From the NCBI RefSeq assembly GCF_902728235.1, contig NZ_CACVBO010000001.1, forward strand, positions 2,752,001-2,816,000: a stretch of DNA of 64,000 nt, written 5' to 3'. The DNA comes from Lentimonas sp. CC4. Lineage in GTDB: Bacteria > Verrucomicrobiota > Verrucomicrobiia > Opitutales > Coraliomargaritaceae. Position numbers and translations under genes: made by a program. This document shows positions 26,464 through 34,935 of the stretch, piece by piece (position 1 is the first letter of the stretch; every line of letters begins with the position of its first letter). Under the pieces are notes generated by a model that saw only the letters and a program-made list of their open reading frames with translations, was not told where the DNA came from and searched no databases.

Positions 26464-28140
26464 GTGATTCGTCGAATTATGACTTTATCGCTGTGGCAGC
26501 GGGGCCTTGTGGGCGCCGTCGTGCTACTGTTGTGCTTCTTTCTGTTTAAGAGCTGTTCCAGTGGTTCGTCAGGGGAACCGAGTTCGGCACAGCAATTGGA
26601 TCGATTCTACGAGGTGGTGCGAGGCGACTTTAATATTACCGTTCTGGGGCGTGGCGAATTGGCTGCGATCGAAAATCATCAATTACGCTTTGAAGGGAAA
26701 GGCTCTCAGGGCCTGAGTATTATTCAGATTGTCGAGAATCAAGCGAAGGTGGAGGTCGGTGATCCGGTCGTAAGCTTTGCGGATGAGGTCTATTTGGAGC
26801 TCATTAAAGACCTCGAAGAAGAACTCTATGATCTAAAGGTCGATCATGAATATGATTTAGAATATCAAGAGGAACTGTTTATTGATGATACGCGTAATCT
26901 CGAAGAGAATTTAGATGATATCGAATTAAATATCGTTCTGTTTCTCGAGACGCAGAGCGTGGCGCGGGATAAAACCGTGAGTGTATTGACTGAAATGGCG
27001 AATGCACATGAGACGGCCGTTGATGCGCTAGATAAATATCAAAATCTGGAATATCGCACCGAGAGTAAGCAGATGCAGGCTGCTGCGGATGACCAAGAGC
27101 AGCAATACTATGAGGCCCTGAGTGCCTTTGAGAAAAGTAAGCAAGATCTGTCTGAGGCACGGTTGAAGGATGATGTGACACGTGATGCGGCAGAGCGTGC
27201 AGTCGCTCTGGCAGAGAAGAAAGTCGCGACTTCGATCTCTGGGTGGGAGACGGCGCGTAAGGCGGAGCGGCGATTTCGCCGTTATGATCACCCGCAGAAG
27301 TTGCGTCGTCTGGTGATTACATCAGATAAGACTTTGTTGGATCTGAAGCGTCAGCTAGTGAAGGCAGATAGTGACCAAGTTCAGGATGAGCGACGTTATC
27401 GTAAGTTGCTGCGTCAAAAAGAGCAGGCGAAAGAGTTGATCGTCGAACGTCGTCTTAAAAAGGAAGAGAAGCTCGTGACACTCGAAGAGGATTTCTTTAA
27501 GCAACAGGAGCGCCTCGACGAGCGACTGGCAGAGCTGAAAGATGATTATTCGAAGTTGGTGTTACGTGCGCCTGTTGCTGGCATTGTTGAGATCGGCAAA
27601 GGTGATGAGCGCGGTCGCGAGCCTAAGGTGCTTGCGATTGGGGTAAAGGTGTCACCTCGGGAAGTCGTTGCTCGGATTCCAGACCTCTCGCAGTTCTTGG
27701 TGAATTGTTCGATACCAGAGATCTATCGCTCGCGTATTCAGGTTGGGTTGGACGTTATTATTAAGAACTCTGCGTTGCCCGATTTGGTGATGGAGGGGAA
27801 GGTTGCTCAGATTGCAAGTATGTCTGAGCGTTTGAATCGGTGGGACTCTCGCAGTCCCCGAATTTATAAGACGAGGATTAGCACTAATACGACTGATCCT
27901 CGTCTGATGCCGGGAATGACGGTCGAAGTTGAGATCTTTGTGGATTCGGTGCGCGATGTGTTATTTGTGCCAGTCGAGGCGCTGTATAATCAAGAAGGAG
28001 AGACTTATTGTCAGGTGCAGGGGACATTCGATGTTGAGGAGCGCTTGGTTGAGACCGGGCGTGTCTCGACTAGCTTTGTTGAAGTGCTCAATGGTGTCGA
28101 TGAGGGCGATGTCGTTTTACTGCACCGCAAAGATAAGTAG
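26464..28140 (+). CDS. Periplasmic adaptor (MacA/HlyD-like membrane fusion protein) with long coiled coil
   Basis: A 558-aa membrane fusion protein: one N-terminal transmembrane helix ([14 protein letters not shown]), a lipoyl-type half domain, and an exceptionally long helical hairpin of charged residues (about 110-360). It then returns through a beta-barrel domain ([46 protein letters not shown]). MacA-family proteins bridge an inner-membrane ABC transporter and an outer-membrane channel. GTG at 26464 is used; an ATG at 26479 (MTLSLWQRG) is an equally good start. It follows the secretin by 1 bp and precedes the ATPase gene. Confidence 0.88.
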   Translation: MIRRIMTLSLWQRGLVGAVVLLLCFFLFKSCSSGSSGEPSSAQQLDRFYEVVRGDFNITVLGRGELAAIENHQLRFEGKGSQGLSIIQIVENQAKVEVGDPVVSFADEVYLELIKDLEEELYDLKVDHEYDLEYQEELFIDDTRNLEENLDDIELNIVLFLETQSVARDKTVSVLTEMANAHETAVDALDKYQNLEYRTESKQMQAAADDQEQQYYEALSAFEKSKQDLSEARLKDDVTRDAAERAVALAEKKVATSISGWETARKAERRFRRYDHPQKLRRLVITSDKTLLDLKRQLVKADSDQVQDERRYRKLLRQKEQAKELIVERRLKKEEKLVTLEEDFFKQQERLDERLAELKDDYSKLVLRAPVAGIVEIGKGDERGREPKVLAIGVKVSPREVVARIPDLSQFLVNCSIPEIYRSRIQVGLDVIIKNSALPDLVMEGKVAQIASMSERLNRWDSRSPRIYKTRISTNTTDPRLMPGMTVEVEIFVDSVRDVLFVPVEALYNQEGETYCQVQGTFDVEERLVETGRVSTSFVEVLNGVDEGDVVLLHRKDK

Positions 28141-28163
28141 GAAGCGTTGAGCGAACGAATAGA

Positions 28164-28877
28164 ATGTCGAAGAATCTACAGAACCGCGGTGAGGCCTCGA
28201 AAGGAGATGTGCTGATCGACCTTAAAGCGATCTCAAAGCATTACCAGATGGGCGATCAAATCGTGCATGCGCTTCGTCCCTTGGAATTACAATTCTACCG
28301 TGGACAATTCGTTGCGATTGTTGGGCCCTCTGGTTCGGGTAAATCGACTTTGCTTAATTTGTTGGGATTATTGGACCAAGCGAGTGGGGGTGAGTATTGG
28401 CTGGATGGGCAAGATGTGGCGCAACTCCCTGATAATGATATTTCGCAGATTCGTTGTCAGAAAATCGGTTTCATTTTTCAGTCGTTTAATCTGTTTCCCA
28501 ATATGACCGTATTGGAGAATGTATGTGTGCCGATGCGTTATGCTGAGAAGAGCAAGGCACATATGGAGGAACGCGCGCATGCTGTGCTTGAGCGACTTGG
28601 TTTGAAGGACCGCACTGGGCATAAGCCGACCGAGCTATCTGGTGGGCAACGTCAGCGCGTGGCAATTGCACGGTCGTTGGCAAATGACCCTCCGGTATTG
28701 CTGGCTGATGAACCGACGGGTAATTTAGATGAGAAGACGGGCGAGGAAGTGATGGAGATTTTTCGCGAGCTACGTTCCGAGGGCCGTTCGATTATTATGG
28801 TGACGCATAACCCTGAGTATGAGGACGAGGTCGACCGTGTGGTCGAAATTCACGACGGGCGGATCACACGATCATAA
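28164..28877 (+). CDS. ABC transporter ATPase (MacB/LolD family)
   Basis: A 237-aa nucleotide-binding subunit with Walker [11 protein letters not shown]-loop [11 protein letters not shown], signature [15 protein letters not shown], Walker [13 protein letters not shown] and switch His VTHNPEY. The sequence belongs to the MacB/LolD/FtsE type that pairs with FtsX-fold permeases. It lies in the secretin-adaptor operon, 6 bp before the permease gene. In classical MacB this domain and the permease are one polypeptide; here they are split. Confidence 0.93.
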   Translation: MSKNLQNRGEASKGDVLIDLKAISKHYQMGDQIVHALRPLELQFYRGQFVAIVGPSGSGKSTLLNLLGLLDQASGGEYWLDGQDVAQLPDNDISQIRCQKIGFIFQSFNLFPNMTVLENVCVPMRYAEKSKAHMEERAHAVLERLGLKDRTGHKPTELSGGQRQRVAIARSLANDPPVLLADEPTGNLDEKTGEEVMEIFRELRSEGRSIIMVTHNPEYEDEVDRVVEIHDGRITRS

Positions 28878-28883
28878 CTTAAG

Positions 28884-30119
28884 GTGAAGCTATCAAATAC
28901 ATTAAAGCTTTCCATCGCGAGTCTGACGATGCATCCATTTCGGGCATTTCTGGCCGGCTTGGGAGTGGTGTTCGGTGTCGGTGCAGTGGTTGGGATGTTG
29001 GCGATTGGCGAGGGTGCTCGACTCGAGTCGATTCGCCAAATTCAGGAAATGGGCGTCAATAAGATCATTGTGCGTTCCTTGGTGAGCCCGAGTGACTCTC
29101 AGAGTAATGATGCGTCTGGTGAATCTGGGATTCGTGCGAAGGATATCTTACATATTCAGAATAACTTTGATAATATTGAGTCGATTCTTCCGATTACTAA
29201 TTGGCGTGGCCGTATTGCGAGTCAATGGTTTGAGGAGCTCTCTGGGTATGTGTTGGGTGTTCCTATTGAGTTTCCCGAAATTACGAGCTCGAATCTAGTT
29301 CGAGGGAGTGGTCGTTTTATTAATCAGCAAGATAATGATACTTTCGCACCAGTCTGTGTGATCGGTAGCGGTATCGCTGAGTCGCTCTTTCAATTTCGTG
29401 ATCCAATTGGTGAGACGGTTAATGTTATGGGGGAGTTCTTGACCGTTGTGGGTGTGTTGAATCATCCGGCAGATCGTGAAATTATCGGTCTCAGCAGTAT
29501 AAATCAGATGATATTTCTTCCGACTGATACGGGCTTGAGCTACTGGTCGGCACCCATCGAAAAAAGAGCGGTGGTGGAATTTAAGTTATTGTATATAGTG
29601 ATCGAAGATGTGGCGCAGATTGAGAATACGAGTCGCCGCCTAGAGGCTTATTTTCGCAGTAGTCATAAAGACAAAGATTATGAAATTATTTTGCCTTTTG
29701 AGCTCATGAAGCAACAAGAGGCGACTCAGCGTATTTTTACGATTGTGATGGCTTCCATCGCATCGATTTCACTGTTGGTTGGTGGCATTGGCATTATGAA
29801 TATCATGTTGGCAAACATCTATGAACGTATGCGTGAGATCGGCACGCGTCGTGCGTTGGGTGCCACTCGTAATGATATTCTCATACAGTTCTTAGTCGAG
29901 TCGATGATGCTCACTGCGATTGGTGGAGCTATTGGAGCGGCACTCGGAATGTTGCTCGCGTTCTTGGTGGCTCAGTATGCGAATATGCCAACTTCAGTGA
30001 CGCTGTTTTCGGTTCTTATTTCGCTCGGAGTCTCTGTCCTCACTGGGATTGTCTTTGGCTCTTTCCCTGCATGGAAGGCTGCAAATCTCTCTCCAATCGA
30101 AGCCTTGCGGCACGAGTAA
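28884..30119 (+). CDS. MacB-like ABC permease (FtsX fold)
   Basis: A 411-aa permease: a first transmembrane helix after residue 15 (FRAFLAGLGVVFGVGAVVGMLAIGEGA), a large periplasmic MacB core domain (about 45-270), then three C-terminal helices containing IMNIMLANIYERMREIGTRRALGATRNDI, the FtsX-family coupling region. MacB-type machines expel substrates from the periplasm by mechanotransmission rather than through the membrane. GTG start. It ends 2 bp from the convergent phosphatase gene and is the last gene of the export operon. Confidence 0.92.
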   Translation: MKLSNTLKLSIASLTMHPFRAFLAGLGVVFGVGAVVGMLAIGEGARLESIRQIQEMGVNKIIVRSLVSPSDSQSNDASGESGIRAKDILHIQNNFDNIESILPITNWRGRIASQWFEELSGYVLGVPIEFPEITSSNLVRGSGRFINQQDNDTFAPVCVIGSGIAESLFQFRDPIGETVNVMGEFLTVVGVLNHPADREIIGLSSINQMIFLPTDTGLSYWSAPIEKRAVVEFKLLYIVIEDVAQIENTSRRLEAYFRSSHKDKDYEIILPFELMKQQEATQRIFTIVMASIASISLLVGGIGIMNIMLANIYERMREIGTRRALGATRNDILIQFLVESMMLTAIGGAIGAALGMLLAFLVAQYANMPTSVTLFSVLISLGVSVLTGIVFGSFPAWKAANLSPIEALRHE

Positions 30120-30121
30120 TT

Positions 30122-31690
30122 CTACGGAATGCGCAACGCGATTAAGCAGACATCGTCATCAAGTTCTTTAGTTTGGGTAAACTCTTGAACTGACAGTAGC
30201 AGGGCATCCATCATCTTAGGCAGGTCTTCATTGCGGTGCTGCGTTAGGAAATCAACCAGCCGTGATTCACTATACTCCTCCTCGTCGCCAGCCGCGGCCT
30301 CAACGATTCCATCGGTGTAAAGTATGATCTCGTCTTTGGACTTCAGTGGAATGCTCGCTTCTGCATATTTCGTCTGTGGCAACAGGCCGAGTGCTGAGCC
30401 GATGGGTGCCCCACTAAATTTTGCAGCTGTTTGTAAGTGTTCGGCTGGCACATGAATGCCGTGGCGTGCGCCGGCTTGCACGTAGGTGAGGCGCTTGTTT
30501 TCGAGGTCGATGTAGCTATACGCGGCGGTGGCAAACATGGGTTGGCCGGTCGGTTGTATGGTGCGATGCATCATGTCGTTCAATCGCGTCATGAATTCCG
30601 CTGGCTGGCTGGCGTAGTCATTGAGCTGATGCACTGCAATTTGGATCATGGCAGTCACCATCGCTGCGCGCACGCCGTGTCCCATTACGTCGGCCACAAG
30701 TATTGCCGCGCCCTTTTCTGCGGTCTTAACAATCGAGAAAAAATCGCCACTTAAGTGAAACGAGGGGATATACTTGGTAGCGATTTCTAAGGTATGACCA
30801 CCTTCAGCATTTAAGAACTTTGGAGCGCATTTACGTATGAGTGTGTCTTGCAGGTTACGCGCAAGAAGTAGCTCGGCCTGCATGCGTTCGTGGTTTTGCT
30901 CCAGCTTTTCGTGTAAGTCTCTGGCCTCGGTGATGTCGCGTGAGAGGCCGAATGAACCAGCTAAGTGTTTTGAGCGTGTGTGTAATGGCAGCTTGCGCGA
31001 TGCGACCCAGGTCAGTGCACCATCTTTGAAGATCTCCTCTTCCTTATAAAGCTCTTGGAGCTCACCAGTGGCTATCTTTCGTTCGTCGGTATAGGCTTCT
31101 TGTGCGTGCTTCTGATCAAAGAGATCATAGTCTCGCAATCCGAGGACTTCGTGGGGAGATGTTTTACCACATTTGTTCGTCAGATATTGACTGACCGCGA
31201 GGAAGCGCGAATCGCTATCTTTAAAATAGATGTATTCGTCTAAGTGCTCCATCATTGTCTGAAAGAGCCAGCGTGGCGAAATATTATTTTTGCTGAAATT
31301 CCCCGATTCTGAGTTGTCGATGTTTAGGGATGCCCGCTTTTGGTGGAATGCATAGGCTTGCTCCATGCCAAGCTGAATTGCTTCAGGCGTGTTTTCGCAT
31401 AAGAAAATCGTTCGCCCAACTCTTGGGTGATGGTTGATGTATTCACTCCGTTTTTCGTAGCCATCAACAGGCAGCACAAACAGAGCCACTGGTGGGAAAT
31501 TCCAGTCAGAAACCGTGGCAGCGAGGCGTATGAGGTGCTGAACTTGTGTTCCCGCTATTAGGAGGTCGATCTTGGTGTCAGAACCACTGACGGGGAATTG
31601 AACTTCTATGAGTTCCGACTTCTGAAAGATCGGGAAGGTTTTAATTTGATGAGTGAGGAAGTCATCGCAGCCTATGTAGCAGATAGCCAT
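30122..31690 (-). CDS. PAS-domain SpoIIE/PP2C-type serine phosphatase
   Basis: A 522-aa soluble signalling protein. About residues 1-120 are an unassigned, possibly degenerate receiver-like domain. A PAS domain follows (about 145-262, with IYFKDSDSRFLAV and LGLRDYDLFD, ending SFGLSRDITEARDL). A short coiled coil leads into the PPM/SpoIIE phosphatase (about 290-522) with metal-binding positions in LSGDFFSI, LVADVMGHGVRAAM, YTDGIVEA and DDDVCLIAL. Such proteins dephosphorylate anti-sigma-factor antagonists; no partner-switch genes are in the window. It is convergent with the export operon, so a link is not implied. Confidence 0.9.
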   Translation of the reverse strand: MAICYIGCDDFLTHQIKTFPIFQKSELIEVQFPVSGSDTKIDLLIAGTQVQHLIRLAATVSDWNFPPVALFVLPVDGYEKRSEYINHHPRVGRTIFLCENTPEAIQLGMEQAYAFHQKRASLNIDNSESGNFSKNNISPRWLFQTMMEHLDEYIYFKDSDSRFLAVSQYLTNKCGKTSPHEVLGLRDYDLFDQKHAQEAYTDERKIATGELQELYKEEEIFKDGALTWVASRKLPLHTRSKHLAGSFGLSRDITEARDLHEKLEQNHERMQAELLLARNLQDTLIRKCAPKFLNAEGGHTLEIATKYIPSFHLSGDFFSIVKTAEKGAAILVADVMGHGVRAAMVTAMIQIAVHQLNDYASQPAEFMTRLNDMMHRTIQPTGQPMFATAAYSYIDLENKRLTYVQAGARHGIHVPAEHLQTAAKFSGAPIGSALGLLPQTKYAEASIPLKSKDEIILYTDGIVEAAAGDEEEYSESRLVDFLTQHRNEDLPKMMDALLLSVQEFTQTKELDDDVCLIALRIP

Positions 31691-31758
31691 TTTTTAATGA
31701 TTAAGGGAAATTGTGGTAGGATAGCTTAGTGTCGTTGCTTGGCTAACACAAAAGGTAA

Positions 31759-31791
31759 TAAAAAATCCCTCGCCGCTAGCGACGAGGGATT
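31759..31791 (-). terminator. Terminator of the regulator-rhaB-lut-kinase-epimerase operon
   Basis: Minus-strand 9-bp stem AATCCCTCG / CGAGGGATT around a 10-nt loop, followed by a T run (TTTTTTATT). It lies 32 bp after the stop of the DUF4432 gene and closes the seven-gene leftward unit. Confidence 0.88.
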
Positions 31792-31822
31792 GATTGAATC
31801 GTTTGTCGTAATCGATAGACGC

Positions 31823-32986
31823 TTAACCTGAGAAGGTGGCAACTGGTTGCGGGTGCACCTTGGCTGCAGCCGTTTCTTGCAGTTGCTTGATCTCTGCTTC
31901 AGCAGAATCGACTTCGCCCTTGGTATCCATGGTCTCGATCGTGAGTGTGGTGGTGCGTGATTCGCCTCCAGCCAAGCTGATGACGCGACCTTGTTGACGC
32001 TCAAAGCGGCGTGAGTTCGGATAGTTCGTCGCTGGTTCGAGCCCAGTAACATAGCCATCGGCTGTGCCTGAAGTGTTCTTCCAGAGAGTGAAGCATGGGA
32101 AGTCTTCGAGCTTATAACGAAGCATGGAGGCTTTGTCGCCTGCCGCATTACGTAGCATGGCCATCGTCTCGTTGTCGTCGCCTTTGCCAACCAGTTCATA
32201 CAGGTAGGCTTGTTCGACGAATCCGATTTGCGATGCGCCGTATTGATCGAATGTGTCGATGCCTTCGGCGGAACGCGGGTCGCGAGGAGCGACTTGTTTG
32301 AACGGTGCCACGATACGAGAGCCTTCTTCTAGGAGTGGGGCGCCGTAGTTAATGTGGTAGAGCATTTCGTGCTCTTGCGGATTATTTCCGAGGTTGGTCA
32401 CAGTATCGATGATAGTCATCGCGCCTGAGCCAAACTCGGTGCGGATCTCAACATTGAGGCGCAGCGAAGGGCCAAACATCATGGTCTCGTCGACTTCACC
32501 ACGCACGATGATCGCTGTATCGGTGATTTCCACTTCGACTGCGCGTGCTGGCAAGTTGGCGATTTTTCCGTGTAGCGTCAGCGGCACTTCGAATTCGTTG
32601 CCGCTGTAGTCGCACACGGTGTCGATACCAGGGGCACCCATGCTGTTGACGCCGCAACGCACGAACCATTCGTTGAAGCCCTTTAGCCAGCCGAGGCCGC
32701 CACGTTCTTCTAGATTGATAAACGCGGGGTTGACTGGATCCTTGACTGGAGAGTCCCAGGCTAATCTGACATCGCCGCATTGACCTTTCCAGATACCCAT
32801 GCCGCGTGTGGGCAGGATGGCGAAGGAGAGCTTGCCGTTGTTGATCTCAACGACTTGGACGCCTTCTTGTAGACCCCCGCGTAGTGTGTAGGACTTGACT
32901 GACCAGTCCGCGGAGCCTTCGCCCTTGAGGTCGATGGCTTGAAATCCCTCAGTGGAGCCTGGGCTAAGTAACGATAATGTCTTCAT
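31823..32986 (-). CDS. DUF4432 aldose-1-epimerase-like protein
   Basis: A 387-aa galactose-mutarotase-fold protein of the DUF4432 type. Recognisable segments are LPTRGMGIWKG, GGLGWLKGFNEWFVRCG, LTLHGKIANLPA, EMLYHINYGAPLL and YVTGLEPATNYPNSRRFE, with the conserved His and Glu positions of aldose epimerases. The likely role is anomer interconversion of the sugar that feeds the microcompartment (L-rhamnose or L-fucose). It lies in the operon headed by the DeoR regulator and rhaB. A C-terminal tail of about 40 residues, Ala/Glu/Gln-rich, extends beyond the fold. Confidence 0.85.
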   Translation of the reverse strand: MKTLSLLSPGSTEGFQAIDLKGEGSADWSVKSYTLRGGLQEGVQVVEINNGKLSFAILPTRGMGIWKGQCGDVRLAWDSPVKDPVNPAFINLEERGGLGWLKGFNEWFVRCGVNSMGAPGIDTVCDYSGNEFEVPLTLHGKIANLPARAVEVEITDTAIIVRGEVDETMMFGPSLRLNVEIRTEFGSGAMTIIDTVTNLGNNPQEHEMLYHINYGAPLLEEGSRIVAPFKQVAPRDPRSAEGIDTFDQYGASQIGFVEQAYLYELVGKGDDNETMAMLRNAAGDKASMLRYKLEDFPCFTLWKNTSGTADGYVTGLEPATNYPNSRRFERQQGRVISLAGGESRTTTLTIETMDTKGEVDSAEAEIKQLQETAAAKVHPQPVATFSG

Positions 32987-33006
32987 AGTAGAGCTTCCAG
33001 TTGAGG

Positions 33007-34110
33007 TTATTTGTCTGCAGTTTTTTCGAGCTGAGCAATGAGCTGCTCCTTATTGGGTCCTGTGCCTTGTGTGACGAAGAATGCAGTCGTTGCATTCGCC
33101 AATGCAAGGCGTTCCTTGATCGGCAAGTCTCCAAGGGATGAGCAGATGTAGCCACCGTTGAAGCTGTCACCTGCGCCTGCGAGGCGGATGACATTCGTTT
33201 GGCGTTCCTGCATCGCGATCGCTTCGCCCTCTGCGACGCTGGAAGCGACGGCAAAGTCAGGAGTGTGAACGACGAGTTCATCGAACCCGATCTTATCGCG
33301 AGCGATTGGCAATGCAGCTGCGATTGCTTCAGGTGTTGGTTCTGCACACTCAACGCCGATGCGTGAGCAGAGCTCCATGATCTCGTGGTGATTGAGGCTA
33401 AAGCACATTGGGATCTTGCTGTTGTAAGATGCGATCAGTTCCAGTGACTTCATGAAGGCTTCGCTAGACTTCTTTTGAATGTCGGCGAAGTCAAAGAACA
33501 TGCGCTTTGGCGGTGTGATCGAGCCGTCTTCATACTGTTTCATGAAGCCCATGAACAGATCGTCAAAGTTGGATGTAAGCGACCAGTAGCCAAGTCCAAG
33601 AATGTCCACGCCAGTGAACATGTCTTTGATTTGCTCAGCAGAGAAGTGTTTTTCGAAGTCTGCCCACTTGAGGTTGGAGACGCGGCCGAGATCGCTCATC
33701 AGGAGCTTTCCATTTTGGAACTCAAATGCGAGGGTCAACGCTGGGTCACCCAGAGATGTCAATACGCAGGTGTCTTCGAATTCTTCGTAAGCAGGGTCAA
33801 TCGTAGTTTCGCCATAGAGACCTGGCAGCACTGGCTTTAGGCCGAGGCATGCTGCGATACGTCCTGTGTTGATGCCGAATCCACCTTCGCAGCGACGCTT
33901 AGGAACGATTTCAACACCGACTCCACCGCCAGCACGTTTGACGATCAATTCGCCAAAGTCCTTCAGGTTTTCAATCGCGGTGAATTCAGTAGGATTTGCT
34001 CGTTCTTGGACAATTTCGTATGTCTCATCCACGAAACCGTCGCATCCGAGTAGGATGTTGCCGCTCATGTTGTTAATGTAGTCGACGTATTTTTTCATAT
34101 CAGTGCTCAT
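33007..34110 (-). CDS. PfkB-family carbohydrate kinase, substrate unknown
   Basis: A 367-aa ribokinase-fold kinase with NILLGCDGFVDETYEI at the N terminus, GGFGINTGRIAACLGLKP (the GG-type substrate loop) and the C-terminal active site IRLAGAGDSFNGGY with the catalytic Asp. The gene lies between lutC and the epimerase in the deoxysugar operon. Because rhaB already provides a rhamnulokinase, this may phosphorylate a second sugar (for example fuculose or another intermediate) or a downstream product; the sequence does not decide. Confidence 0.85.
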   Translation of the reverse strand: MSTDMKKYVDYINNMSGNILLGCDGFVDETYEIVQERANPTEFTAIENLKDFGELIVKRAGGGVGVEIVPKRRCEGGFGINTGRIAACLGLKPVLPGLYGETTIDPAYEEFEDTCVLTSLGDPALTLAFEFQNGKLLMSDLGRVSNLKWADFEKHFSAEQIKDMFTGVDILGLGYWSLTSNFDDLFMGFMKQYEDGSITPPKRMFFDFADIQKKSSEAFMKSLELIASYNSKIPMCFSLNHHEIMELCSRIGVECAEPTPEAIAAALPIARDKIGFDELVVHTPDFAVASSVAEGEAIAMQERQTNVIRLAGAGDSFNGGYICSSLGDLPIKERLALANATTAFFVTQGTGPNKEQLIAQLEKTADK

Positions 34111-34202
34111 AATCTTTTTAGATGTGTGTTTTTTGTAATCTGGTTGTGGGTTCTATCTTTGGTCAGATACGAGGGGGTCGTTCGATATTAAAAGTGGATC
34201 GC

Positions 34203-34811
34203 CTATTCGGGTAGAACAAAGGCGATCTGTATGCCAGGGCCGTGGACTCCTTCGATCAAGATGCCTTCGACGTCGGCGGTCTTGGATGGGCCAGTGGCGA
34301 ATACGATCGAAGGATCATCGCCGAAGCGTTGAATCGCTTCGGGGATGCTTTCGATAATGTCAGCCTCTTCAAGCACTGCGACATGTATCCATGGCGCAAG
34401 TGCCGCTAAACGTGCAGATGTGTCACAATCTTTTAGCATGATTGTGCCGCTCTCAGCGATGCCTGCTGTGGCTTTGGTGATGCCGAAAGTATAGTCGTTA
34501 ATCTTCGATTCGTCGTATTCGGTATCGAAGGTGATGCCATCGAGCTTTTCGAAATGCTTGGCCAAGGCTGGATCGCAATAACCGAAAGTGCTGTTTTCTG
34601 TTTTTAGGAACTCAGCCAATGCTTCGAATGATTCGTAAAAGCGAGAACTGGCAAATGCGATTTTGTCAGCAAATTGCGCCTTTAGGCTGTCGAAGGGTTG
34701 AGGCGGTTTGCAGACGACAAGTTCGTCGTCCCAATCCGGCTTGTCGGCGCGGTTGGGTAGTGGTGCAAGTGCTGCGCGGATGGCAGAAAAAATGGTTTCT
34801 CTATCAGTCAT
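34203..34811 (-). CDS. lutC: LutC/YkgG-type LUD-domain protein of lactate oxidation
   Basis: A 202-aa LUD-domain subunit of the LutABC L-lactate oxidising system. Recognisable are TFGITKATAGIAESGTIML, the LAALAPWIHVAV segment, and the C-terminal SIVFATGPSKTADVEGILIEG with GVHGPG. It is the third gene of the lut set, separated from lutB by 124 bp holding a palindromic repeat. With lutA and lutB it would convert lactate leaving the microcompartment to pyruvate. Confidence 0.92.
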   Translation of the reverse strand: MTDRETIFSAIRAALAPLPNRADKPDWDDELVVCKPPQPFDSLKAQFADKIAFASSRFYESFEALAEFLKTENSTFGYCDPALAKHFEKLDGITFDTEYDESKINDYTFGITKATAGIAESGTIMLKDCDTSARLAALAPWIHVAVLEEADIIESIPEAIQRFGDDPSIVFATGPSKTADVEGILIEGVHGPGIQIAFVLPE

Positions 34812-34824
34812 TTTAAAATGAGAA

Positions 34825-34921
34825 CGTTGAACATCGAACTTCCAACATCGAATGTTGAAGGGATGTTTTCTGAGTCTCTATTATTGGATGTTCAAAGTTG
34901 GACGTTGAATGTTCGATGTTT
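34825..34921. repeat. AACATCGAAC-type inverted repeat element inside the lut operon
   Basis: The lutB-lutC gap contains AACATCGAACTTCCAACATC and, about 60 bp on, GGACGTTGAATGTTCGATGTT read as its near reverse complement, with several internal copies of the TTCAA/TTGAA and AACATC words. The result is an imperfect hairpin of about 97 bp. It looks like a mobile palindromic repeat lodged between two co-transcribed genes and could modulate relative lutC expression. Confidence 0.6.
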
Positions 34922-34935
34922 AAGTGTGGCTTGGC

